The notes beneath the pieces were generated by a model that saw only the letters and a list, made by a program, of their open reading frames with translations, was not told the DNA's origin and did no database searches. The position numbers and the translations under genes were made by a program. A stretch of DNA of 31,900 nt, taken from contig JAEYWD010000015.1 in assembly GCA_023429135.1 (NCBI GenBank), positions 1-31,900 on the forward strand, written 5' to 3'. Each line of letters begins with the position of its first letter. The first letter of the stretch is position 1. The DNA comes from Bacteroidota bacterium. Lineage in GTDB: Bacteria > Bacteroidota > Bacteroidia > Bacteroidales > JAAUTT01. This document shows positions 1 to 8,335 of this stretch, in pieces.

Positions 1-241
1 TCCTTGCTGGCGGCGGGCCGTTCAAGGGAAGTCGACGAAGGAGACGGACCGCGTTTCCGCCGTCAAAGACTTTTTTGGTGACTTTTTTGGTCACAAAAAA
101 GTTACAAATGGCTGTTTGAAAACCTTAGGTTATCTGCCAGAGATGTTTGGATTCAACAACCCCAATTAACTTAGTAGAATAAACACCCGTGTCATTTAAA
201 CCTTATTATCATGCATTTAAGAAGATTTATTTACGTCAAAC
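1..241. other. Contig edge without a confident gene
   Basis: The first 70 bases are clearly more GC-rich than the rest of the window. On the plus strand one frame is open from base 2 to a stop at 167-169, reading in part VKDFFGDFFGHKKVT. It has no recognisable family and could be the 3' end of a gene lying off the contig or a translated repeat. The rest, to the stop of the minus-strand gene at 242, is AT-rich and I see nothing coding in it. The base-composition break and the hairpin at 78-105 make a dispersed repeat at a contig break the more likely reading. Confidence 0.4.
78..105. repeat. Inverted repeat at the contig edge
   Basis: The arms GTGACTTTTTTG (78-89) and CAAAAAAGTTAC (94-105) pair with one G-T wobble around the loop GTCA. 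It is followed by no T-tract on either strand, so it is not a textbook terminator. A second ACTTTTTTGG copy lies immediately before it (69-78), making the stretch locally repetitive. Confidence 0.55.
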
Positions 242-2146
242 TCACGTTATTTTCGCAAAGAACAAAGCATAAGGTTTCACCTCAACAAATTCCTTACTAA
301 TACTTTCCCATTCGGCTTTATCCAGAAAAGCATCATCCTTCAAAGCTTTCTCCATATTATCTTCCGATAGTTCTATAAAACGATAAGGTGTTAGTCCCTT
401 AGGTTTTATTTTCAGTAACTCGCTTGTATGATTGGCAATTATTAAAAAACGGTCGTTATTATTCTCTACTACTAAACCGGTAAACTTAAGCGGATAATTG
501 CTTATGCAGATTCTCGCACTTGCAGTATTTACTTTATAAAGAAACCTCAACAAATGGTAAACAGGATAAACATCATTTCTGCAACCGAAAAACAATTGAG
601 GTTTTGGATTTTCTAAATCACCCTGAATAATACCTCTCCAACCGGTAGCCTGATAGTATGTAACTGCTTTTGCTCCCGCATCTGCCAGGGAAACCAAACT
701 ACCAAGCGTCCATCCGGCAGCAAAAAGAGACATTTGTCGTTCATCTACCTGCGTTGGAAGTTGATTTCCGGGCACAGGAGTATCTTCACCTGTAGCCACA
801 ACATTAAAACGCTGTTTCAGGGTTACAGGCGACACATGAATATCTTTCCCAGGATAAAGCGCTTTTCCACTTTCAACAGTATCGGCCTGGGAAGCCATGT
901 TTTCAACCAGGCTGTCGTTATCAAAAGCATGCACCTGGGGACAAACAGCATAGGTAACAAAATCCAATTGCGAAGCATCAAAACGGTTCCGGTTAAACTC
1001 GGCAAAGTATGCATCGGTTCCTCCTCCCAGTGGAACATCAGAGAATATCTGGCGCAAGAGCGGACACACCTCCTTTATGAGATTATTATGGGTGAGCCGG
1101 GACTTTTCATCAATAAACCACACATACTTCGGTTTGAACTTAACTCCGGTTACAAACCTTTGCAACAGTTTTATTTCCTCAGCAGCATTTTCAGTAAAAT
1201 GCAATACAAGTTCAATTGGAATATTTAATTTCGATGCGTTTAAAATCCCAACTGAGAATAAATGAGCCCAATCAGCTTTTGAGAATTTCAAATCGTAGCG
1301 TACATGTTTCAATCCAGCCTGTTTAAGAATATCGCACACCGGCGCTGACAGACTAAAAGTATCCAATGCTGTTCCAATTTCTGGCAGATCAACTTTTTTA
1401 CCATCTGTTGCTAAAATAAGCTCCTTATTCAATTTCCCGGAAATTACACCGGAATTACAAGAAAAGGAGATCTTCTGAGCAACCCGATCCCCTTCACGAA
1501 TCGTAGCAGGAAAAGGAATGGATAATGGAGTGCAGTAAGTTTTATAAGAGCTATCGGTCCAGTTGCGATGGTCTTCCATCTCCCACACATCGCCTGCAAA
1601 ATCCAACCGACATGATATTTTCTCATTTTCCCACTCCATAGACACAATATTGGTTGCAGGAGAGTGTGGACTTATTATCTCAGGAAAATTTATTTCGGAA
1701 ACCCGATTATCCGGATGAATAATTTTCAAATCGTGCCCTTTTACCCCAGAAAGCGGGTGGAGAACACAAAAACCAATGCGATTTTTCAAAAAGCTTTTCA
1801 ACGCTTTTCCTGTGAAAGAAAATTCAATTTTATCGCATTCGCCTAAGATTTGATACTCTGCCACGAAATCAATTTCAGCATTTTTATAATGAGCTTCATA
1901 GCAAATTGAAAAGCCATCACTATTTTTTACAATTTTCTCATTGTCTATTTTTGGAAGAATCGTACCCCAGTTTCGATCGCGAACCGCGGAATAAATACTA
2001 CGGATAAGTTCCGTTCCACCGGTTGAGATATAGCGAAGACTTCCATTTTCATAAACTACATCCAGATTACCGCACTTGAGAAAGTATTTCCGTGGTAAAT
2101 CGGCCGGATTGCCATAATACAAAATGTTTTTTCCGGAACAGTCCAT
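242..2146 (-). CDS. D-apionate lactonase-like protein (ApnL family)
   Basis: This 634-residue protein has no signal peptide and is probably cytoplasmic. Characterised ApnL enzymes open D-apionolactone to D-apionate in apiose catabolism. From memory of that family I recognise the N-terminal block ENGSLRYISTGG (about 33-44) followed by VRDRNWGT (55-62), then NRIGFCVLHPL (122-132), and GDVWEMEDHRNWTDSSYKTY (185-204). These are the strongest family signatures. The middle is consistent with a TIM-barrel domain and the last ~100 residues with a beta-sandwich. Length fits the family. The ATG at 2144-2146 is directly followed by the conserved N-terminus. It lies downstream of the DUF5107-TPR gene on the same strand, 322 bp away. 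Family membership is fairly secure. The lactonase activity is inference, because no other apiose gene (apiose dehydrogenase, kinase, decarboxylase) is visible. Confidence 0.65.
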   Translation of the reverse strand: MDCSGKNILYYGNPADLPRKYFLKCGNLDVVYENGSLRYISTGGTELIRSIYSAVRDRNWGTILPKIDNEKIVKNSDGFSICYEAHYKNAEIDFVAEYQILGECDKIEFSFTGKALKSFLKNRIGFCVLHPLSGVKGHDLKIIHPDNRVSEINFPEIISPHSPATNIVSMEWENEKISCRLDFAGDVWEMEDHRNWTDSSYKTYCTPLSIPFPATIREGDRVAQKISFSCNSGVISGKLNKELILATDGKKVDLPEIGTALDTFSLSAPVCDILKQAGLKHVRYDLKFSKADWAHLFSVGILNASKLNIPIELVLHFTENAAEEIKLLQRFVTGVKFKPKYVWFIDEKSRLTHNNLIKEVCPLLRQIFSDVPLGGGTDAYFAEFNRNRFDASQLDFVTYAVCPQVHAFDNDSLVENMASQADTVESGKALYPGKDIHVSPVTLKQRFNVVATGEDTPVPGNQLPTQVDERQMSLFAAGWTLGSLVSLADAGAKAVTYYQATGWRGIIQGDLENPKPQLFFGCRNDVYPVYHLLRFLYKVNTASARICISNYPLKFTGLVVENNNDRFLIIANHTSELLKIKPKGLTPYRFIELSEDNMEKALKDDAFLDKAEWESISKEFVEVKPYALFFAKIT

Positions 2147-2468
2147 AACAGTTATGATATAAGTCCGTTATTAGTTAATCCTACTTTGACTCATTTATAT
2201 AAACTCTCGCTTAGAATATTGATTAACTATAAAATTGAACCCATTTCAGGGTTCCAAAATTTATCATTTTCAACCTCCGGTTTCACCGGAGGCTATTCAA
2301 ATTAAAGCCTTCCAGGCTTTAACCCTGATAAGGGTTAAATATGAATAGCCGTGGGTGTCAACCCACGGGAAGATAAAGGCATAGATACTACAACCCTGGA
2401 AGGGTTGAACCTTTTAATTATTAAACCTTAACAGTTTATTATTATCTATCAAAGTAAAATTAATTTAT
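2147..2468. repeat. Intergenic cluster of six small hairpins
   Basis: This 322-bp gap holds no gene. It contains six compact inverted repeats in a row: GAACCC/GGGTTC (2237-2254), CCTCCGGT/ACCGGAGG with loop TTC (2274-2292), AAAGCCT/AGGCTTT with loop TCC (2304-2320), TTTAACCCT/AGGGTTAAA (2318-2339), CCGTGGGT/ACCCACGG with loop GTCA (2349-2368), and CAACCCT/AGGGTTG with loop GGA (2391-2407). The arms are perfect. The words AACCCT and AGGGTT recur, and GAATAGCC echoes GGCTATTC between units. This looks like a Bacteroidota REP/BIME-type cluster. No REP-associated transposase is in the window. The 2391-2407 hairpin lies just past the stop of the DUF5107-TPR gene and could also protect or end its mRNA. 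Confidence 0.75.
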
Positions 2469-5400
2469 TTAATCAATTACCAGATTGAGATCGAAAAATG
2501 CAGGATCGGTTTCCAGGGTGCGTTTGAAGTTGGCTTCCGCTTCGGCCTGATTTCCTAAGCCTTTATTTCCAAGTCCGATATAAAAATACCCCTCAGCCTT
2601 CTTGTAATTGCGCGATTGACGGATATTTACCGATCTATCGTCGGAAGCTTCATGATATTTTGTATTCAATATATTATTACCCTGCGTAATCAATCTTTGA
2701 AAAATCTCTTCAGCTTTAGTCCTGTCACCAAGCTCAATCCAGCTTAGTGCCTGGTAAAAAGGAATAAGAGCTGTTCCTGTTGCACCCCAACCCGAAGCTC
2801 CTTCGGAAATATTGGCCATTAATGTGAAATACTCCCGGGCTTTCTTCTTATCTCCCTTTTGCTTATAAGCCATTGCCAGCCAATAATTGGCAAGGGCAAT
2901 CCGGGAATCGCGGGCAATTTCAAGATTACGTGGAAATTTTGAAACTTCGGAAAAGTCTGCAATAGCTCTATCGGCATCATTATTCTTTAAATATTTAATA
3001 CCTCTGGACAAAAAGGCATTCGACCAGACAATGTGAGGATTAAGCGTGGTAATTTCAGCAATATAAAAATGCTGTTTCTTCAGAATATCAATAGCTTCAT
3101 CTAATTTACCGGTAAGGTTCAGAAGTTCGGCCCGCCGCAATTCAGTTTTATCCCATGTTACCGAAACAGATTTATATTTCTCCATAAAAGCTAAACGCGA
3201 TGCGGGGCTTTCACCTGCATAAGCAGCATAAACATCGCGCTCCAGCAAAAACATCGGGTTCGTGCTGTTTCCGAGAGCCAAATCCATCATCGTAACTGCT
3301 TCTTTTGGATTATCGTTAATGTTGGCCAGAACAAAAGCCTGATTCCTGCTGATCATAGGCGAATTCTTAACCGAAGCTGCCTGATTCCAGTGAGAAAGAG
3401 CAAGACCCGGAGCATCGTTACACAGCAGATTCCCCATGAGATAATGAGCCGTAGCATCATTATTATTAATCTTCAAAGCTTCGGACAACACTGCAAAAGT
3501 AGTTGGCCCGAAGGGGAAAGATAGGTCTGCGCTCATTCCCGAAGCTTTGCTGAACAATTTTTCAGCATCGGCTAACTGATTGCTCTTGCTGTAACAGTAT
3601 CCCAGGTAATAATGGATCAAAGGATTCTTGGAAGAATGAGGTAATTCGGGAACGCTGGCAAGAAGAAGGAGTTCAGCCGCATCGCTGTAGAATCCCGCCA
3701 TCAGGTAGCGGGAAGCTGTTTCGAGATAATTGTCGGCTTCGTCGCGGAACAACTCACGCAACATAAAAGGTGCTTTCATCCCGGTGCTCTTTTTATCCAT
3801 CTGATATTTTTCAAATGCAGAAGTAAGATTAAGCGGATCGATGCGAGTCGCTTCGTTCAAAGTTTGTTTTGCAAGATCAATCTCTCCATTCCTGCGCAGG
3901 ATGATAGCCATGAGATTTATTGCTTCAACATTGTTGGAATTCGAACTCAGCGATTCTCCCAATTTATCGATAGCGGCATTATATTCTCCATTCAAACAAT
4001 CGATAACAGCTAGCAAATAGAACGACTGCGAAGTCCACTCCTGATTCCAGGTGGCTTTATAAAGCATGTCGTAGGCTTCTTTCAGGCGGTTCTGATAAAG
4101 CAAATTCAGACCCATATAATACAACGGCTCTCCGAATTTTGCTGATGTATAATTGGCAGTTACTGCCTTTACTGCCTTATCAAGGTGTTGAAACGATTTC
4201 TGGTACAACCCCGGCTTAAGATATCGTATACCAAGTTGGGTATTGGTCAAAATATGATTTGAGTCGCGTTTCAGCGCTTCGTTATAATAAAACTCAGGAT
4301 TATATGAGGCATTGGCAAATTGCTCAAGACGTAATCCTTTCTGATAAAGTAAATCGGCCTGGGTTATTTTGGAAGGATCTTCGGGAACCTGGTATTTAGG
4401 AGGTTCAGGCAGATTTTTCTTTACAGGAGGGGTATAACTTACAAGCATTTCGTTGGCAGGAGACACCAATGCCAGAGTAAAATCCTGCGGAACAGCATCC
4501 GCCGGAACTTTCACCTCCGTAGAGTATGTAGTTACAGGATCGAGACTGATTTCCTTTGTAAATATTTCCTTTCCCTTATTAAATAATACAATACGGCTAT
4601 TCGGATATTTTGCAGTTGTATAAACCTCAACAAGCGCCTTCCCGCCTTTGAGTTCAAGGTTAACTGCTACGTCCTTATTGGCCTCTTTTACCGATGTCAT
4701 ATTTTTAACAGGGTAATAATACATGGTACCGCTTTTCAAACCATACGGATTATTCCAACTATAATCGGGCTGATTATCGGAGTAAAGCCCGGTCATCATT
4801 TCCAGATATGGGCCATCGCCATCCGTAAGCATCTGGTCCCACATCCGTTGCACATCATTATTGCCCCAGTTCCAGAATTTTTTACCTGAAAAGATATAAT
4901 GGTCGCCCACAATGGCTGTTCCTGCTTTTTTGCCATGATCAATTCCTGCCATAAAGTCCTTTTCGGTACCCCAGGCAAAGAAAGATGTAGGTGAAGTTGT
5001 ATTTTTCCACCAGCTTATATCCACACCTTTGGTGAAGTCGATTCCCTGGTAAACCTGTCGCGACACAGGATAATCAGTAAACTGCGTTTTGGAGTGAAAA
5101 ACGGCCCGTTCCACATCAGGAGGGAAGATAACCTGGTAATTTTCGTTGGCATGAACAGCAGCATTGGCCCAGAAAAGAAAACTATTTGCAACCGGCGTAA
5201 CATTGATATATTTTAGGGTTGCTTCCACATAAGCCTTACCCGGATATAAAGTTAAACCGACTACCCATCTCGTTTGAGACCTTTTTTCGTATTCGCCCAC
5301 CCAGATAGTTTTTGCACCGTCGGCTTTTTCTTCAAGTTTATATTCAAGGGGCATAAATGTTGAGGCCCTGTGATGATGCGGCACATTCCATTCAACTCCG

Positions 5401-5801
5401 CCCGAGATCCAGGCTCCGGTCATACCAATTAAAGCAGGCTTGATTACATTATTTCTATAAACAAAATCGTATCCGTTTGTTTTATCCTGTGCGTAATACA
5501 GACGCCCTCCAAGTTCGGGCAATACACAAATTTTAACGTATTCGTTTTCGAGAATGAGCGCTTTGTAAATCTTATCGACTTTCTGGTTGCTAAGTTTCCC
5601 CAGATATGGATAAGGATAAATACGCAATTGCGCACCCTGGTAAACTTCGGGAGTGTAAAACAAAGGAGTTTCCTCGGGAGTACCAATAGGATAAGAAGGT
5701 ATGGTTATGGTAGTTTCCTGCATTTTAACCTGGGCAACGAGGTTAATACAAAAGGTTAAAAGCACAATGACCGGTTTTACGATCCTCAAGGTTCTTCTCA
5801 T
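2469..5801 (-). CDS. Exported DUF5107 and TPR-repeat protein
   Basis: The open frame extends to a TTG at 5867, but I place the start at the ATG at 5799-5801 (1110 aa). That ATG opens directly onto a basic-hydrophobic signal sequence (MRRTLRIVKPVIVLLTFC) ending near the VAQ site. Residues ~25-330 match DUF5107, a beta-sandwich domain that resembles galactose-mutarotase/glycoside-binding folds. Recognisable blocks are ILENEYVKICVLPELGGRLY, WISGGVEWNVPHHH and NAAVHANENYQVIFPPDVE. A linker with an Ig-like stretch follows. The remaining ~600 residues are helical TPR-type repeats, such as the YYLGYCYSKSNQLADAEKLF unit near the middle and YFYIGLGNKGLGNQAEAEAN near the end. The family often occurs near carbohydrate genes, but its reaction is not known to me. 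The next gene downstream is the ApnL-like gene, so the pair may process a sugar or glycoside together (inference). Confidence 0.8.
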   Translation of the reverse strand: MRRTLRIVKPVIVLLTFCINLVAQVKMQETTITIPSYPIGTPEETPLFYTPEVYQGAQLRIYPYPYLGKLSNQKVDKIYKALILENEYVKICVLPELGGRLYYAQDKTNGYDFVYRNNVIKPALIGMTGAWISGGVEWNVPHHHRASTFMPLEYKLEEKADGAKTIWVGEYEKRSQTRWVVGLTLYPGKAYVEATLKYINVTPVANSFLFWANAAVHANENYQVIFPPDVERAVFHSKTQFTDYPVSRQVYQGIDFTKGVDISWWKNTTSPTSFFAWGTEKDFMAGIDHGKKAGTAIVGDHYIFSGKKFWNWGNNDVQRMWDQMLTDGDGPYLEMMTGLYSDNQPDYSWNNPYGLKSGTMYYYPVKNMTSVKEANKDVAVNLELKGGKALVEVYTTAKYPNSRIVLFNKGKEIFTKEISLDPVTTYSTEVKVPADAVPQDFTLALVSPANEMLVSYTPPVKKNLPEPPKYQVPEDPSKITQADLLYQKGLRLEQFANASYNPEFYYNEALKRDSNHILTNTQLGIRYLKPGLYQKSFQHLDKAVKAVTANYTSAKFGEPLYYMGLNLLYQNRLKEAYDMLYKATWNQEWTSQSFYLLAVIDCLNGEYNAAIDKLGESLSSNSNNVEAINLMAIILRRNGEIDLAKQTLNEATRIDPLNLTSAFEKYQMDKKSTGMKAPFMLRELFRDEADNYLETASRYLMAGFYSDAAELLLLASVPELPHSSKNPLIHYYLGYCYSKSNQLADAEKLFSKASGMSADLSFPFGPTTFAVLSEALKINNNDATAHYLMGNLLCNDAPGLALSHWNQAASVKNSPMISRNQAFVLANINDNPKEAVTMMDLALGNSTNPMFLLERDVYAAYAGESPASRLAFMEKYKSVSVTWDKTELRRAELLNLTGKLDEAIDILKKQHFYIAEITTLNPHIVWSNAFLSRGIKYLKNNDADRAIADFSEVSKFPRNLEIARDSRIALANYWLAMAYKQKGDKKKAREYFTLMANISEGASGWGATGTALIPFYQALSWIELGDRTKAEEIFQRLITQGNNILNTKYHEASDDRSVNIRQSRNYKKAEGYFYIGLGNKGLGNQAEAEANFKRTLETDPAFFDLNLVID

Positions 5802-5933
5802 AAATGAAGTTTTACGGTATTTCGGCTCAAAATAAAAGCTTTTTGAACTGAATGGCAAGGAATACAATTATTTTGGATGTTAATTAATCATAAAAGGCCT
5901 AAAGAAACCCGGAGGTCGTAGTTAAATCGGGAG

Positions 5934-7412
5934 CTACTCAGCAAGTTTGAAATAATTGACTATTTCGAGCAAATGGCTTGCCTGGCCATGTAGCGATACT
6001 GCTGAAGTATTCAGCTTTTCCGATGCCTGGGAATTTATTCTGGTAACCTCCAGGTTACTTTCTAAATGGAGCGATTGTTCTTTTAATGTATGAGATATTT
6101 CTTTCAACATAGATGAAATTTGAGAAACCGACTTCATAATTTCCACAATTTTAACTCCGGCATCCCTGGCTATATTAACGCCAGTTTCAACCTGTGTCAG
6201 ATTGCTGGTGGTAACTTCATTTATTTCACCTGATGAAGTTGTAGTAATATCGGAGAGTTTCTTCACTTCCGATGCAATTACAGAAAAACCCCGCCCCTGA
6301 AGTCCGGCATGAGCAGCTTCTACAGCAGCATTAAGAGCCAGAATATTGGTTTGAAAGGAGATGCTGTTTATTATTTTAACAGCTTCAGAGATTTTAACGG
6401 AACTCCCTTTTAAATTTTCCATCCAATCGATGGTTTTGTCCATTCCACTTTCGGCCACCCGGGCGTGCGAAACCGATTGATTAACAAATTCGCTTGCCTT
6501 TGCTGCATTCTCCGCTACTAGTTGGAACGACTGGTTAAGTTGTTCAAAATGGTGTGCCTGATTTTGAGCCCCACTGGCAATTTCCTCTGATGTTTCGGTT
6601 ATTTCCCTGGTAGATAAAGTAAGGTCTTTAGCAGCAGAACGTACTCCAGATAAAACTTTATTGAGCGATTCGATCATTTTATTGATATAAGAGCCCAATT
6701 CCTCCAGTTCATCCTTTGAATTTATGTTCACCCTTTGCTGAAGATCTCCTCCGGCAACCCTTTTACTCACGCCGTTAATCTGTTTTAATGCCGCAAGAAT
6801 TTTAACCACCACCAATATCCCGACAATAATAGCAATCACTATAATAATCAAACCAACTGCTCCCATCTGAAGTATTGCGGCTCGCATCTGATCGTTAGTT
6901 TTTTCCATGCTGGTTGTGACAACAAAAATACCTCGCAACTCATTCTCATCCACCCGTCTGCCCGATTTTGAAACCGCATGGCATTCGAGGCACCCTTTCG
7001 ATTTTTCCATAAAAACAGGCCGCATTACCATTAGGGAGCCGGTTTCCTTATCAACAAAACTAATCTGTTTCGATTTTTCCAATTCGAATTGATCAAAAAA
7101 GACTTTATCTTTCGGCAAAGCAGTATGTTGTGAGTTTTCTGGTTCTAACGATGAAATGCGAAATTTGTACGACTGATCTGTTTCACTCCGAAACATGGCT
7201 GCCTCCGGACCATCCTGTTCCAGAACACTTGTACCATCCTGGTGGTGAATTAAATACTCCTGAATATTCAATGCTAAAATTGCGGCACTTTTTTCCTCGA
7301 GCTGACCGGTACCCTGACTTCTAATTTTAAAAGATGCAATAGAAACAGAAATGATGGTACATGTCAAAGCTGGCACATAAGCCAGAATAAGTAACTTTCG
7401 TCTCAGGGTCAT
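5934..7412 (-). CDS. Methyl-accepting chemotaxis protein with haem-binding periplasmic domain
   Basis: This 492-residue protein has a transmembrane segment at ~7-28 and a periplasmic sensor region at ~29-180 of the DUF3365 (Tll0287-like) type. The sensor carries one c-type haem motif, CLECH (141-145). A second transmembrane segment lies at ~181-204, then a HAMP domain (~205-257) and a long cytoplasmic coiled coil. The MCP hairpin tip is at ~350-388, with QTNILALNAAVEAAHAG and QGRGFSVIASEVKKL. The tip is well conserved but has HAGLQGRGFSVIA where RAGEQGRGFAVVA is usual. It would sense redox state or a haem ligand and signal to a CheW/CheA complex. No che or motility gene is in the window, so the downstream output (gliding, pili or c-di-GMP) is unknown. 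The ATG at 7412 is well placed before the first membrane segment. It is divergent from the gene at 7575. Confidence 0.9.
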   Translation of the reverse strand: MTLRRKLLILAYVPALTCTIISVSIASFKIRSQGTGQLEEKSAAILALNIQEYLIHHQDGTSVLEQDGPEAAMFRSETDQSYKFRISSLEPENSQHTALPKDKVFFDQFELEKSKQISFVDKETGSLMVMRPVFMEKSKGCLECHAVSKSGRRVDENELRGIFVVTTSMEKTNDQMRAAILQMGAVGLIIIVIAIIVGILVVVKILAALKQINGVSKRVAGGDLQQRVNINSKDELEELGSYINKMIESLNKVLSGVRSAAKDLTLSTREITETSEEIASGAQNQAHHFEQLNQSFQLVAENAAKASEFVNQSVSHARVAESGMDKTIDWMENLKGSSVKISEAVKIINSISFQTNILALNAAVEAAHAGLQGRGFSVIASEVKKLSDITTTSSGEINEVTTSNLTQVETGVNIARDAGVKIVEIMKSVSQISSMLKEISHTLKEQSLHLESNLEVTRINSQASEKLNTSAVSLHGQASHLLEIVNYFKLAE

Positions 7413-7574
7413 ATTGCTGGATTTTTTATTCTATTAGTCTAAATAAAATTAAATATAAAATTGAAAATGAATATAATGCAAACTCCTTTTTTATATAATC
7501 AATCACAAAAAATAATAATTCACATCAAGCGCAACCATTTTACTATTTAGTCATCATTAGAAAAAACATTTCCA
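7413..7574. promoter_or_regulatory. Divergent promoter region
   Basis: This AT-rich 162-bp spacer separates the minus-strand chemoreceptor gene from the plus-strand operon at 7575, so it must carry promoters for both. I could not find a perfect TAnnTTTG -7 box for either direction and do not assign positions. Confidence 0.4.
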
Positions 7575-8306
7575 ATGAAAACTATTTTACTAACATCGCT
7601 TTTAGCCTTTACCTTTTTCACTGCCTTCTCTCAAAAAAATATGGACGACGTGATTTACCTTAAGAATGGAAGTAAAATCAAAGGTTCCATTGTTCAATTG
7701 TATCCCGACTCACTTGTACAGATTAAACAACTGGATGGGAGTATGTGGTTTTTCCCTATGAAAGATGTTTCGCTTATTGCAAAAGAAGAAAAAATGAAAT
7801 CCCGGAATCTGATAAGTGATGGAAAAGGTTTTCAACTGGGAGTAGAAGCCGGTTTCCTGATTGGTTCCGGAGGAGTTGAAAAAAAATCGCCGTTTGGGAT
7901 TCATGCAATTGGCTCTTACAGAATTATTCCAAACTTTGCAGTAGGACTTGGAGCCGGACTTGAATTTCTTAATCACACACAGTTACCAATATATGCCGAC
8001 ACGCGCTTTTATATCAATAAAAAGTTTTATTCGCCTTATCTCTTTGTGCAAGGAGGCCTTACTCTTCCACTTGATAAAGAATTTGATATCGAATGGGGCA
8101 CTACCTATGAAGCAAAGCCAGGGTATATGATTAATCCAGGAATTGGAATACTCTTCCCGATGAGTGAAAAAGCTGCCCTTTCCATTAGCTTTTCGTACCG
8201 GTATAACGAATTCAGCTATAAACGCATTAAACCCAACCTGATAGACTATACAAGAATTGAACAGTTGAACAGGTTTAACCTCAAATTTGGATTCTTACTC
8301 CGATAA
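7575..8306 (+). CDS. Outer-membrane beta-barrel protein with N-terminal small domain
   Basis: This 243-residue protein starts with a cleavable signal peptide (MKTILLTSLLAFTFFTAFSQ). Residues ~22-70 form a short beta-rich domain (DVIYLKNGSKIKGSIVQLYP, then ..MWFFPMKDVSLIAKEE) of a type that is common at the N-terminus of exported Bacteroidota proteins. From ~85 to the end, alternating hydrophobic/polar strands with Gly and aromatic girdles suggest an 8- to 10-strand outer-membrane barrel. The C-terminus ends in a typical final strand (FNLKFGFLLR). No specific substrate can be inferred. It is followed after 29 bp by the LVIVD lipoprotein gene, so the two are probably co-transcribed. Confidence 0.7.
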   Translation: MKTILLTSLLAFTFFTAFSQKNMDDVIYLKNGSKIKGSIVQLYPDSLVQIKQLDGSMWFFPMKDVSLIAKEEKMKSRNLISDGKGFQLGVEAGFLIGSGGVEKKSPFGIHAIGSYRIIPNFAVGLGAGLEFLNHTQLPIYADTRFYINKKFYSPYLFVQGGLTLPLDKEFDIEWGTTYEAKPGYMINPGIGILFPMSEKAALSISFSYRYNEFSYKRIKPNLIDYTRIEQLNRFNLKFGFLLR

Positions 8307-8335
8307 TAAACAACCGTAATCTAAAAACATTTATT

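Noticed and set aside
734..1228. Plus-strand open frame of 164 codons inside the ApnL-like gene
   Set aside because: It lies entirely opposite a well-supported gene with family motifs and has no recognisable domain or signal sequence.
2237..2407. CRISPR array
   Set aside because: The stems differ from each other, units are unequal in length, and there are no regular spacers or cas genes.
5802..5867. TTG start of the DUF5107-TPR gene at 5867
   Set aside because: The extra 22 residues precede a good signal peptide starting at the ATG at 5801 and have no export character.
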